NCBI RefSeq assembly: GCF_900609055.1 | Contig: NZ_UXAW01000134.1 | Span: forward strand, 1 to 64,000 | Direction: 5' to 3' | DNA: 64,000 nucleotides | Source: Pseudogemmobacter humi | Lineage (GTDB): Bacteria > Pseudomonadota > Alphaproteobacteria > Rhodobacterales > Rhodobacteraceae | Shown: one piece after another, positions 41,754 to 51,200 of the stretch | Layout: each line of letters begins with the position of its first letter | How positions within the stretch are numbered: the stretch's first letter is position 1 | The notes under the pieces: model-generated | What the model was told of the DNA's origin: nothing | The model's database searches: none | Seen by the model: the letters and a program-made list of their open reading frames with translations, nothing else | Program-made: the position numbers and the translations under genes

Positions 41754-41826
41754 TCCTGCTTGCCTTTCGATCAGACCCCGGCAGTTCGAAGGGCAAGCTT
41801 GGAAGCTCAGCAATGTGCGACAGCCG

Positions 41827-41840
41827 TTTACAACTGTAAA
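41827..41840. promoter_or_regulatory. parS-like palindrome upstream of repA
   Basis: TTTACAACTGTAAA is a 14-bp near-perfect palindrome, 147 bases before repA. Its twin lies inside repB at 43364-43377. RepB proteins of repABC plasmids bind such sites. Confidence 0.7.
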
Positions 41841-41987
41841 ATGTTCGGGCAGCCTCGCCATGCATGTAGTCACGACGCGACAGCGTAAACACTATATGCA
41901 GGAAACTCTTGACATAAGCCAGTGAATCACCGCCCTTGTCAGCAAGTGGCGTGAAAAATGCTACATTTTCGGATTTGAGGCAACCAG

Positions 41988-43172
41988 ATGATTCCCGTGA
42001 CACCGCTATCTGCGGATCGCCCGTCAGCACTCGCAACTGACATTTCTGAGCGACTGAACGCCGCGATCAGGGAGCATCTCCTTGCCGCGTTTGCTCCGGA
42101 CAACACCAAAACCCTTCGCGAGTTCTCTGCGCCAGAGGTCGCCGAACTGCTCGATGTCTCGGGTCAGTTCATGCGGAAAGTTCATGCGGACGGCGTTCTA
42201 GCGGAACCCGCAATCAACCGTGGAGGGCGCCGCTACTACTCCGGTCAGGAGATATTGCAGGCACGCGAGATCCTTGAACGAACCTCCCGGAAGAAGGGAC
42301 ATTACCTGCCACGCAGGATGGAGGGCGAAAAGCTTCAAGTCTGGCAACTGATGAACTTCAAGGGCGGATCCAGCAAAAGCACGACGACGATCCACCTTGC
42401 CCATTACTTCGCATTGCAAGGCTATCGGGTGCTAGTAGTCGACCTCGATCCCCAGGGCTCGCTGACATCCATGTGTGGTATCAGCCCCGAGATCGAGTTC
42501 GATGGGCTCACTATTTATGATGCCATCAAGTATGAAGATCCATCACCGATGGCCGACGTGATCGTGCAAACCTATTTTCCCGGGCTCGCGATCGCCCCTT
42601 CCCGGCTCGTCCTGTCCGAGTTCGAGACGGAATCGGCGGTTCACTCGAACCCAGAAAGGCCATTCTACTTCCGGATCCGCGATGCACTGGCGCAGGTCGA
42701 GGCTGACTACGACCTGGTCCTGATGGACAGCCCTCCGCAGCTTGGCTTCCTGACGATTTCCGGGATGGCCGCCGCGACCTCAATTATTGTCCCGATGACC
42801 CCATCGATGCTGGATGTATCGTCTACTGCGCAGTTCCTTGAACTCGCGGGTGCTTACATGGGCGTCATCGAAGATGCCGGCGCGGCGCTCGACTACGATC
42901 ACTTTAAGCTTCTCATCACTCGTGATGAACCCACGGACATCCCTTCTCAGCAGATCACTTCGTTCATGCGGGCCTTGTTTCAGGATCGCGTCATGTCAGC
43001 CACGGCCCTCAAGAGCACGGCAATCAGTGACGCGACCATGCTCAAGCAATCGCTCTATGAAGTGGTTCGCTCCGATATGACCAGAGCAACATACGACAGG
43101 GCCCGCGGCTCAATGGACGCTATCGGCCGCGAGATCGAAGCAATGGTCCGGCAAACCTGGGGGCGTAAGTAA
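41988..43172 (+). CDS. repA: RepA, plasmid partition ATPase
   Basis: A 394-residue ParA-type ATPase with an N-terminal winged-helix region (REFSAPEVAELLDVSGQFMRKVHADGVL), deviant Walker A in NFKGGSSKSTTTIHLAHYFALQGYRVLVVDLDPQGSLT, and LVLMDSPPQLGFL as Walker B. Length and order are typical of RepABC RepA, which segregates the plasmid with RepB and represses the operon. Its stop codon overlaps the repB ATG by one base. A parS-like palindrome lies upstream. Confidence 0.95.
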   Translation: MIPVTPLSADRPSALATDISERLNAAIREHLLAAFAPDNTKTLREFSAPEVAELLDVSGQFMRKVHADGVLAEPAINRGGRRYYSGQEILQAREILERTSRKKGHYLPRRMEGEKLQVWQLMNFKGGSSKSTTTIHLAHYFALQGYRVLVVDLDPQGSLTSMCGISPEIEFDGLTIYDAIKYEDPSPMADVIVQTYFPGLAIAPSRLVLSEFETESAVHSNPERPFYFRIRDALAQVEADYDLVLMDSPPQLGFLTISGMAAATSIIVPMTPSMLDVSSTAQFLELAGAYMGVIEDAGAALDYDHFKLLITRDEPTDIPSQQITSFMRALFQDRVMSATALKSTAISDATMLKQSLYEVVRSDMTRATYDRARGSMDAIGREIEAMVRQTWGRK

Positions 43173-44137
43173 TGGCTCGCAAATCGCTCAGCGGAATGAC
43201 GGGCATCGCAAGTACGATCGCGCGCTCCACCACCTCGCAGTCCGAGCGGTCGACCAGGATCACCGCGCCCGCGCTCGGGGCCTTGCAAGGATCCCTCGCG
43301 GCAATTCGCGAAATTGAACCTGGCTTGATCGACGACTGGGGCCCCGTCGACCGGCTTACACCATTTACAGCTGTAAACGATGAAGAAGCGGATGACGGCC
43401 TCGAGAGCCTGACGAACAGCATCCGGGATCAGGGACAGCAGGTGCCAATCCTGGTCCGCAAGGCGAAAGCCGAAGGCCGCTACGAGGTCATCTACGGACG
43501 GCGGCGCCTCGCCGCCTGTCGTGACCTGGGCATCAAAGTCCGGGCCAATGTCCAGGACCTGGATGACGCAACAGCCCTTATAGCTAAAGGCCTCGAGAAC
43601 GCTGCACGAAGAAACCTGTCCTTCTATGAGCGAGCTCGGTTCGCCCAAGCGATTATCGATGCCGGCCATCCACCAGCTACTGCGAAGGCGGTGCTTAATC
43701 TCTCCGCAGCGGGTCTTTCCCACCTGACGAAGATCACCCAGGCCATACCTGCAGATGTCGGCTCGCTCATCGGTGCCGCCCAGAAATCTGGACGACCAAA
43801 ATGGACTGCTCTGGCAGAACTTTTCATCGCTGGGAAGCTGACCGAGAATACAGCTGACGGGATTCTGAGATCCGCAAACGAGCGCCTGACTTCCGACGAA
43901 CGCCTGGACCACCTCATTCGCGAGGCAACAAAGCGCGGCGCACGGCATGACGAAATCGCCGAAAGTACCCCCGTCGACGGCGTCACGATCCGCTCTGGCC
44001 GTAGCTCATTGACGCTTACCGTAAAGCGAAGCGGAGCAAATGCCGAGTTCGCTTCCTGGCTGGACACCCGGCTTCAGAACCTCATCAAGCAATCCTATGC
44101 GGAGTTCAGATCAAGATCCCCACAGGACGACGAATAA
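43172..44137 (+). CDS. repB: RepB, ParB-type partition protein
   Basis: A 321-residue centromere-binding protein. GLESLTNSIRDQGQQVPILVRKAKAEGRYEVIYGRRRLAACRDLGIKVRANVQDLDD is the ParB N domain. SFYERARFAQAIIDAGHPPATAKAVLNLSAAGLSHLTKITQAI contains the HTH. The parS-like TTTACAGCTGTAAA lies within the gene near codon 65. Starts at the repA stop. Confidence 0.95.
   Translation: MARKSLSGMTGIASTIARSTTSQSERSTRITAPALGALQGSLAAIREIEPGLIDDWGPVDRLTPFTAVNDEEADDGLESLTNSIRDQGQQVPILVRKAKAEGRYEVIYGRRRLAACRDLGIKVRANVQDLDDATALIAKGLENAARRNLSFYERARFAQAIIDAGHPPATAKAVLNLSAAGLSHLTKITQAIPADVGSLIGAAQKSGRPKWTALAELFIAGKLTENTADGILRSANERLTSDERLDHLIREATKRGARHDEIAESTPVDGVTIRSGRSSLTLTVKRSGANAEFASWLDTRLQNLIKQSYAEFRSRSPQDDE
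43364..43377. promoter_or_regulatory. parS-like palindrome inside repB
   Basis: TTTACAGCTGTAAA is a perfect 14-bp palindrome, with CA and CG flanks. It differs from the upstream copy at 41827 by one base. The palindrome is likely compatibility-group specific. Confidence 0.75.
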
Positions 44138-44171
44138 CCAACCGAGGCAGAGCAGAAAGGAGGAAAGGCTA

Positions 44172-44240
44172 ACAAAACAAAACCCCCGAAGCTGTGAAGC
44201 TCCGGAGGCTGCCGCGCCGAAGCGCATTCTCGATTAGACA
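44172..44240 (-). ncRNA. ctRNA, antisense incompatibility RNA of repABC
   Basis: The repB-repC intergenic region encodes on the minus strand a short RNA ending in the hairpin CCTCCGGAGCTTC...GCTTCGGGGG followed by TTTTGTTTTGTT, the classic ctRNA terminator. The start is inferred about 7 bases downstream of the -10 at 44246-44251. It would block repC expression by pairing with the repC leader. Confidence 0.85.
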
Positions 44241-44245
44241 CCCTG

Positions 44246-44274
44246 AATCTAGCAGCCCCCGAATCACGAATCAA
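44246..44274 (-). promoter_or_regulatory. ctRNA promoter
   Basis: On the minus strand TTGATT (44269-44274) and TAGATT (44246-44251) are separated by 17 bases, a good sigma-70-type promoter pointing at the ctRNA. Confidence 0.75.
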
Positions 44275-44320
44275 GAGCAACGCTTCAGAGCGAACGGGAT
44301 AGTTTTGCTCGCTGATCAGT

Positions 44321-45529
44321 ATGAAACACATCACATCCACGGTCCTTGCGGCCGGGGCACAGGAAATCTGTGTCAAAGCTGCGGAGCATTCGCTCCCCGG
44401 CATGGGTTCGATCACCCTGCAGCCAGCGTTTCGCCCCGTCACTCGGCGCGAAGTCATGGCAGCGGTCAACACCTGTGGCCGAGACCTCGGGCTTCGTCCC
44501 GCGACGCTTGTCGTGCTCGACGCCCTGCTGAGTTGCCTGCCCTCCCAGAGTTCAGACGGGCGCGAGGTGCCGGTATCACCGACCACCCTGCTCACGGTCT
44601 ATGCCAGCAACGAAACCCTGTGCTTCCGCGCCAAGGGCATGACCGACCGACAACTCCGCCGCCATTTAGAGGCACTTGAGACCACCGGGCTCATCCAGCG
44701 CCGCGACAGCGCCAATGGCAAGCGCTTCCCGGTGATGCGCCAAGGTAAAGCAATTGGCGCCTTCGGACTCGATCTTTCGCCGCTCTTCGCCCGGGCAGAC
44801 GAACTTCTGGCGCTGGCCCTTTGCCGTCGCGAAGAAGCCGAAGAACTGCGCGGCCTGCGGGCTCAGATCCTGCGGCTCCGTGCTGCCTGCCTCAACCTGA
44901 CACTCGATGCCGCTGCTTCCGCCTTCGTCGATGGCCTTCGCAATCTCATCCGCAGAGTATCGCTGACGCTGACCGAAGCTCGCGCCGCGCTTGCCCAATT
45001 GACCGCGGTTGTCTCTCCGCGGACAGAACCGGCCCAACCCCAAATCAAAGCACCAAAGACAGTCTCTGATGAGCCAGCGGTCATTTCCGATGACAGTCCT
45101 GCTCAGGAAGCCGGTTCTGGCCATAACCTCTTCGACCACGACGCAGCAACGACGATCCCGATCCAGCCTCAAAGCACACCAACGGCCACATCCCAATCCG
45201 ACCAAACGCCCGCCTCTGACGGACAGAATGTCCGCCACATAGAGCAAGAGTCAGATTCAAAAAAAAGAATCAGAGAAAGTTCGACACTCCCATGCTGGGG
45301 CGATCTGACCGAGGTCAGCGCCTTCTACGCTGAACCTGCCAACGCCCAAGAGGCCAAGGTCATCGCCTTTGAGTTTGGGAAGATGCTGAGAATAAGTCAG
45401 GATCTCTTGGCCAGTGCCACAAGTAAACTTGGGCTTTGGGCGCTTCTCATGCTCGAAGACCGGATCGCACGGCAAGCCAATGAGATCCTGAACCCCGATG
45501 CCTACCTGCGTTCTGTGCTCCGAGGCTGA
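44321..45529 (+). CDS. repC: RepC, replication initiator
   Basis: A 402-residue RepC. N-terminal half has RPVTRREVMAAVNTCGRDLGLRPATLVVLDALLSCLP, the LTVYASNETLCFRAKGMTDRQLRRHLEALETTGLIQRRDSANGKRFP winged-helix segment and AFGLDLSPLFARADEL; the C-terminal part has the conserved region ending LNPDAYLRSVLRG. RepC binds and opens the origin located within its own gene. It follows the ctRNA region and is limiting for copy number. Confidence 0.95.
   Translation: MKHITSTVLAAGAQEICVKAAEHSLPGMGSITLQPAFRPVTRREVMAAVNTCGRDLGLRPATLVVLDALLSCLPSQSSDGREVPVSPTTLLTVYASNETLCFRAKGMTDRQLRRHLEALETTGLIQRRDSANGKRFPVMRQGKAIGAFGLDLSPLFARADELLALALCRREEAEELRGLRAQILRLRAACLNLTLDAAASAFVDGLRNLIRRVSLTLTEARAALAQLTAVVSPRTEPAQPQIKAPKTVSDEPAVISDDSPAQEAGSGHNLFDHDAATTIPIQPQSTPTATSQSDQTPASDGQNVRHIEQESDSKKRIRESSTLPCWGDLTEVSAFYAEPANAQEAKVIAFEFGKMLRISQDLLASATSKLGLWALLMLEDRIARQANEILNPDAYLRSVLRG
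45254..45271. other. AT-rich dyad within repC, candidate oriV element
   Basis: GATTC-A8-GAATC is a short inverted repeat around eight adenines in the AT-rich stretch of repC. The origin of repABC plasmids lies in an AT-rich part of repC, so this is a reasonable candidate for the melting region. Confidence 0.45.
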
Positions 45530-45589
45530 AGAAGGGCCACACTGCCTCTCTCCATCCAATCCGTAGACCAACCAGACACAACCATGTAA

Positions 45590-45604
45590 GTTCCTTCATT
45601 GTTC
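45590..45604 (+). promoter_or_regulatory. LexA (SOS) box, GTTC-N7-GTTC
   Basis: GTTCCTTCATTGTTC matches the alphaproteobacterial LexA site exactly. It lies 28 bases upstream of the SRAP gene start, heading the mutagenesis operon. Confidence 0.85.
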
Positions 45605-45632
45605 TCACGCTCATGCGTTCCGAGGTGCCGTC

Positions 45633-46313
45633 ATGTGCAATCTTTATTCCCAGACCAAAAGCCAGGACGCGATGCGTCAGGTGTTTCGCGATGCGCTGCA
45701 AGAGGATGAAGAGCTTTTCGATACCGCGGGCAACCTTGCCCCTGCGCCCGCCATTTTCCCGGACTCCGCGGCACCGATCATCCGGCGCGGCGATGGGCGC
45801 AACTGGTCCCTGACCACGGCCCGCTGGGGCATGCCGACCCCGCCCGTCTATCTGACTGGCAAGCGCACGGATCCCGGCGTCACCAATATCCGCAACCTCG
45901 GGTCGCCACATTGGCGACGCTGGCTTGGTGTGGAGCACCGCTGCCTGGTTCCGTTCACCAGCTTTTCCGAGATTGACAGCCGCCCCGGTGCGCCGCGCAA
46001 CAGCCCAGTCTGGTTCGCGCTTGGGCAGGATCGGCCGCTGGCGTTCTTCGCAGGAATCCGCACCGAATGGACCTCGGTCCGGAAGTTGAAGGAAGGCGAA
46101 GTCACGACCGAGTTGTTCGGGTTTCTGACCTGCGCGCCGAACGCCGAGGTGGCTCCGGTGCATCCAAAAGCGATGCCGGTGATCCTGACCACGCCCGAGG
46201 AGTGGCGTGCATGGCTGACCGCGGACATTTCTGCGGCATTGAAGCTTCAACGCCCTCTGCCGAACGGCCTGCTGAAGATTGTCGCCGAGGGCAGCCGTGC
46301 AGATCCTGCGTGA
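45633..46313 (+). CDS. SRAP (HMCES/YedK-like) abasic-site protein
   Basis: A 226-residue SRAP protein beginning MCNLYS, where Cys2 is the catalytic nucleophile that crosslinks to abasic sites in single-stranded DNA. TTARWGMPTPP, VTNIRNLGSPHWRRWL, HRCLVPFTSFSEID (active Glu) and PVHPKAMPVIL (active His) are conserved. First gene of the SOS operon with imuA-imuB-dnaE2, so it probably protects abasic sites during damage-tolerant synthesis. Confidence 0.93.
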   Translation: MCNLYSQTKSQDAMRQVFRDALQEDEELFDTAGNLAPAPAIFPDSAAPIIRRGDGRNWSLTTARWGMPTPPVYLTGKRTDPGVTNIRNLGSPHWRRWLGVEHRCLVPFTSFSEIDSRPGAPRNSPVWFALGQDRPLAFFAGIRTEWTSVRKLKEGEVTTELFGFLTCAPNAEVAPVHPKAMPVILTTPEEWRAWLTADISAALKLQRPLPNGLLKIVAEGSRADPA

Positions 46314-46896
46314 CCGGCACCTCAAGGAAAATGATGATCCGCTTCATCTGCTGAACGGGCGTGTCCATGAGGCCGAGGGCCGGGGCAGGGCGGGGTTCGC
46401 GCTGTTTCAGGCGGTGCGGCTTCCCGGACCGATCATCTGGATCATTCTTGCCCATGATTCTGATCGACCGATGCCAGGTGCCCTGCCGCGCGGTGTTGCG
46501 GAACGGCTGCATCTCATCGAGGCCCGTAGCGAGACGGATCTGCTATGGGCCGTCGAGGAATCCCTGCGCGCCCGCCCGGTCGGGCTGGTCATCGCGACGC
46601 CGGAGAAGCCGATCTCGCTGACCGCAGGCCGACGGTTGCAACTGGCCGCCGAGGCAGGTGGAACTATAGGATTATTGCTCATCAGGGAGGGCGGGGGAAG
46701 CAATGCCGCCGAGACTCGTTGGAAATGTGAACCACTGTCTGGACCTGCGGACTCGACTCGTCACAGGTGGATCCTTAATAAGAACAAAAAGGGAACAATT
46801 GGATTCCATGATGTGAGCTGGGATGGCGCGACGGCTGCTTTCCATCTGGTTCCCCCGGCTGGCGAGCGATGTCAGCCTGAGGAGCCGCCCCGTTGA
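46297..46896 (+). CDS. imuA: ImuA-like protein
   Basis: A 199-residue RecA/SulA-like protein upstream of imuB, with the pattern of alphaproteobacterial ImuA: FALFQAVRLPGPIIWIILAHD, LPRGVAERLHLIEARSETDLLWAVEESLRARPVGLVIATPEKPISLTAGRRLQLAAEAGGTIGLLLI, then a Trp/His-rich C terminus. The GTG at 46297 (GAGGG upstream) is the preferred start, overlapping the SRAP gene by 17 bases. It overlaps imuB by 74 bases, indicating tight coupling. Confidence 0.85.
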   Translation: MQILRDRHLKENDDPLHLLNGRVHEAEGRGRAGFALFQAVRLPGPIIWIILAHDSDRPMPGALPRGVAERLHLIEARSETDLLWAVEESLRARPVGLVIATPEKPISLTAGRRLQLAAEAGGTIGLLLIREGGGSNAAETRWKCEPLSGPADSTRHRWILNKNKKGTIGFHDVSWDGATAAFHLVPPAGERCQPEEPPR

Positions 46897-48292
46897 GGGG
46901 CCATTCGCGTTGACGCTCCGGGCGTCAAACGCCGAGCATCTGCATTGTCTCAACCTTGCCGCCAGCCAGGCCGGGTTGCATCGCGGCATGGCCCTGGCCG
47001 ATGCGCGGGCAATCTGCCCCGTGCTTTCAACCCGTCCCGCCGATCCGGTGCGCGAGGGCGGGTCGCTCGAAAGCCTCCGCCGATGGGCTGGCCGCTATGG
47101 GCCACTGGCAGCAAAGGACGGGACTGACGGGCTGATCGTAGATGTCTCCGGCGTTGCGCATCTCTTTGGCGGCGAGGAAGAACTGCTTGCCGATGTCGGG
47201 GCGCGTCTGGAGCGGGCAGGGATAGCAACCAAGGGCGCGATTGCCGAGACGAGAGGAGGGGCCTGGGCATTGGCCCGGCGCGGCGGTGGTGTCATCCCTG
47301 AAGGTGGGCTTCTGGCACGGCTTGGCCCGATGCCGGTCAGCGCATTGCGGATTGACGCAAATATCGCCGAGAGCCTCGCGCGCCTTGGCCTGCACCGGAT
47401 CGGGGATCTGGCCGGGATGGCCCGCGCGCCACTGGCGAAACGCTTCGGGCACGATCTTTTGCGCCGCCTGGATCAGGCACTTGGGCGACAGGCCGAGCCG
47501 GTGGCGGCCGAGCCTGATCCGCCGCATTTCGGGGTGCGGATGACGCTGCCCGAGCCGATCGGGCTTACGGCAGATGTGATGGGATTGCTCGACCGGCTGC
47601 TGATCCGGCTTTGCGACAAGCTGAAGGCAGAAGGGCAGGGGGCGCGGAAGCTCGCTCTGGAACTTCGACGCGTCGATCATTCGGCGGCAATAGTCGAGAT
47701 CGGGCTCGCCCGCGCAATGCGCGACCCGGCTCGCATCTCCGCTCTGTTCCTGAAAGGCGTGGAGGATGTTGACGCCGGTTTCGGGATCGACGGGCTGCGG
47801 CTGAGTGCGGTGGCGACCGAGCCGCTGGCACCGGAACAGATCGGGGATGCGAAGATCCGGCAGGACGATGAGCTTTCCGATCTGATTTCCCGGCTTGGTA
47901 ACCGGCTCGGTTTTGAGGCGGTTCAGAGGTTCCTGCCCGCGAAAAGTCGCATACCCGAGCGCAGCTTCTTCACTGTTCCGGCCGCCTATGCCAAGTCTGA
48001 GCCCTTCCCGGAGCGGCGCCGTCCTCGCCGCCCGATCACCCTTTTTCCGGCGGAGCCACTGCTGCGGGTCTCGGGCAACCCGCCCGCCCGGTTCAGCTGG
48101 CGCCGGATGCCGCTGACCACCCTGCGCGCCCAGGGACCGGAACGGATCACCCCCGAATGGTGGTTTGACGATCCGGCTTGGCGTTCCGGGGTTCGGGATT
48201 ACTGGCGGGTCGAGACACAGGAAGGGCCGCGGCTCTGGCTGTTCCGCACGCCGCAAAGCGGGGACTGGTATGCACAGGGGGTATTTCTGTGA
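46823..48292 (+). CDS. imuB: ImuB, Y-family polymerase-like protein
   Basis: A 489-residue Y-family polymerase homologue. RRLLSIWFPRLASDVSL, LHRGMALADARAICP, DGLIVDVSGVAHLFGGEEELLADV, and LARLGLHRIGDLAGMARAPLAKRFGHDLLRRLDQALGR are the palm/finger and HhH segments. In known systems ImuB is catalytically inactive and links DnaE2 to the sliding clamp. GTGA overlap (4 bases) with dnaE2. Confidence 0.93.
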   Translation: MARRLLSIWFPRLASDVSLRSRPVEGPFALTLRASNAEHLHCLNLAASQAGLHRGMALADARAICPVLSTRPADPVREGGSLESLRRWAGRYGPLAAKDGTDGLIVDVSGVAHLFGGEEELLADVGARLERAGIATKGAIAETRGGAWALARRGGGVIPEGGLLARLGPMPVSALRIDANIAESLARLGLHRIGDLAGMARAPLAKRFGHDLLRRLDQALGRQAEPVAAEPDPPHFGVRMTLPEPIGLTADVMGLLDRLLIRLCDKLKAEGQGARKLALELRRVDHSAAIVEIGLARAMRDPARISALFLKGVEDVDAGFGIDGLRLSAVATEPLAPEQIGDAKIRQDDELSDLISRLGNRLGFEAVQRFLPAKSRIPERSFFTVPAAYAKSEPFPERRRPRRPITLFPAEPLLRVSGNPPARFSWRRMPLTTLRAQGPERITPEWWFDDPAWRSGVRDYWRVETQEGPRLWLFRTPQSGDWYAQGVFL

Positions 48293-51200
48293 CCGCCTAT
48301 GCCGAGCTTTGCGTGACATCGAACTTCACCTTCCTTACAGGGGCCTCGCATCCAGAAGAGCTGGTGAAACGCGCCACTGAGCTGGGGCTGAAGGCTATTG
48401 CCATCACTGACCGCAATTCCGTGGCCGGGGTGGTAAGAGCTTTTTCCGCGCTGAAGGAACTGGCCCGTGTGGCCGCCGATGCGGGGCAGGGGGCCGATCT
48501 GTCCCGGCTGATCCCCGGCGCGCGACTGGTGCTGACGGATTCTGCCGTCGAATGGGTCGCGCTGCCAACTGACCTTGCAGCCTGGTCGCGGCTGACCCGG
48601 CTTCTGTCCCTGGGAAAACGCCGGGCAGAGAAGGGCAGTTGCTACATCGGTCTGGCCGATCTGGAAGAATGGGGCAGGGGGATGATCCTGATCGCCCTGC
48701 CGCCTGATCCGCTGGAGGGGGTGGGGTTCACAGAGGATCTGCGCCGGATTGCATCGCGTTTCACCGGCCAGTGCTTCCTTGGTGCCGCTCCTGTTTATGA
48801 CGGGCAGGACCAAGAGCGGCTGGATCGTCTGGCCGAGCTCTCGCAATCCATCGGCCTTCCGAAGGTCGCGGTCGGCAACGTGCTGATGCACCGGTCCAAC
48901 CGGCGGCCGCTGGCCGATGTGCTGACCTGCATCCGCGAGGGCTGCACCATCGACGCCATCGGAGACCGTCGGCTTGCCAATGGCGAACATCGTCTGAAAT
49001 CCGGCGACGAGCTGGCCCGGATCTTTCACCGCTATCCGGCGGCGCTGCGCCGCACGGTCGAGATCGCCGATCGCTGTGTGTTCCGCATGGATCAGCTGAA
49101 ATACCAATATCCTGACGAGGCGCGGGACGGTGAACCGGCCCAGACCCGCCTTGCACGGCTGGCGCGTGAGGGGCTGACCTGGCGCTACCCGGGCGGCGCT
49201 CCACCGAAGATCGTCAGCCGTGTCGAGAAGGAACTCCTTCTGATCGCCGAGGTCGAATATGCCCCCTACTTCCTGACCGTCCATGACATTGTCAGCTTCG
49301 CCCGCTCGCGCGGGATCCTGTGTCAGGGGCGCGGCTCGGCGGCGAATTCCGTGGTCTGCTACCTGCTCGGCATCACCGAGGTGCCGCCCGAGAGCATCAC
49401 CCTGATATTCGAACGCTTCATTTCGAGAGAACGCGGCGAGCCACCGGATATCGACGTGGATTTCGAGCATGAGCGTCGCGAGGAGGTGATCCAGTGGATC
49501 TATGAGCGCTACACCCGCGACCGTGCCGGGCTGACGGCTGTGGTGATCCATTTCCGGTCCCGCGCCGCGATCCGCGAGGTTGGCAAGGTCATGGGGTTGT
49601 CGCAGGATGTGGTGGCGCGGCTATCGGGCCAGATCTGGGGTTGGTCTTCATCCGCTCCTGGCGAGGACCGGCTGCGCGATGCCGGGCTGAACCCCGAAGA
49701 CCGGCGTGTCGCGCTGGCGGTCAGGCTGATCGGCGAGATCATCGGTTTTCCCCGCCACCTCAGCCAGCATGTCGGTGGTTTCGTGATCACCCATGGCCGC
49801 CTAGACGAGCTTTGCCCGATCGAGAATGCCGCGATGGAGGATCGTACCGTCATTGAATGGGACAAGGACGATATCGACGCGCTTGGGCTTTTGAAGGTCG
49901 ATATTCTCGCGCTCGGCATGCTGACCGCAATCCGCAAGGCCTTCAGCCTGATCGTGGATCACCAGCAGCAGGAGCTGACGCTCGCCAATGTCCCGCCCGA
50001 GGATGGGCAGGTCTACGATATGCTCTGCAAGGCTGATGCCATCGGGGTGTTTCAGGTCGAAAGCAGGGCGCAACTGAACTTCCTGCCCCGGATGCAGCCC
50101 CGCAAGTTCTACGATCTGGTCTGCGAGGTCGCCATTGTGCGCCCCGGGCCCATTCAGGGCGGCATGGTGCATCCCTTCATCAACCGCCGGCAGGGCCGCG
50201 AAAAGGTCGAGGATCTCGGCCCCGCGATGATGGAAGTGCTGGGCCGCACCTATGGTGTGCCGCTCTTCCAGGAGCAGGCGATGCAGATCGCGGTGGTGGC
50301 CGCTGGCTTCTCACCCTCTGAGGCTGACCGGCTTCGGCGTTCACTCGCCACCTTCAAGCGCATGGGGACCATCGGCGGTTTTCGCGACCGCTTTGTCGGC
50401 GGCATGCTCGAACGCGGCTATGACGCAGATTTCGCGGCCCGCTGCTTTGCGCAGATCGAGGGGTTTGGCTCCTACGGTTTCCCTGAAAGCCACGCCGCCA
50501 GCTTTGCGCGCCTCGTCTATGTGTCGGCCTGGCTCAAGCGTCACCATCAGGCGATCTTCACTTGCGCGCTCCTGAATGCGCAGCCAATGGGGTTCTATGC
50601 TCCGGCCCAACTGGTGCGCGATGCCCGCGATCACGGGGTGGAGGTGCGGCCGGTCTCGGTCAACCACTCCGTCTGGGATTGCACCATCGAGCCGCGAGCG
50701 GACGGATCGCTCGCACTCAGGCTTGGCTTTCGCCAGGTGAAGGGGATGCGGGAGGAGGACGCGGTCTGGATAGCCGCGGCCCGCGGCAATGGTTATCCTG
50801 ACGTGGAAAGCGTCTGGCGCCGCGCCGGAGTTTGGCCCGACGCGCTGGACCGGCTGGCCGAGGCCGACGGCTTTGCCGGGCTTGGCCTCTCCCGCCGCGA
50901 CGCGCTCTGGCAGGCCAGGGCGCTGAAGGCACCCAAACCCCTGCCGCTCTTCGGCATGGACGGGGAGGGTGGCGCGGAGCCGGTGGTCGATTTGCCCCGC
51001 ATGACACTTGGTCAGGAGGTGATCGAGGATTACCTGTCGCTGCGCCTCAGCTTACGCGCACATCCGATGGAGATCCTTCGGCCTGGCCTGCCTGAAAGCC
51101 TGCCGGCCGAGCGGCTATCCGTGGCGAAAGGGCGGGTGGTGCTGACCGGGCTGGTGATCACCCGGCAACGACCGGGCACTGCCTCCGGCGTGGTGTTCCT

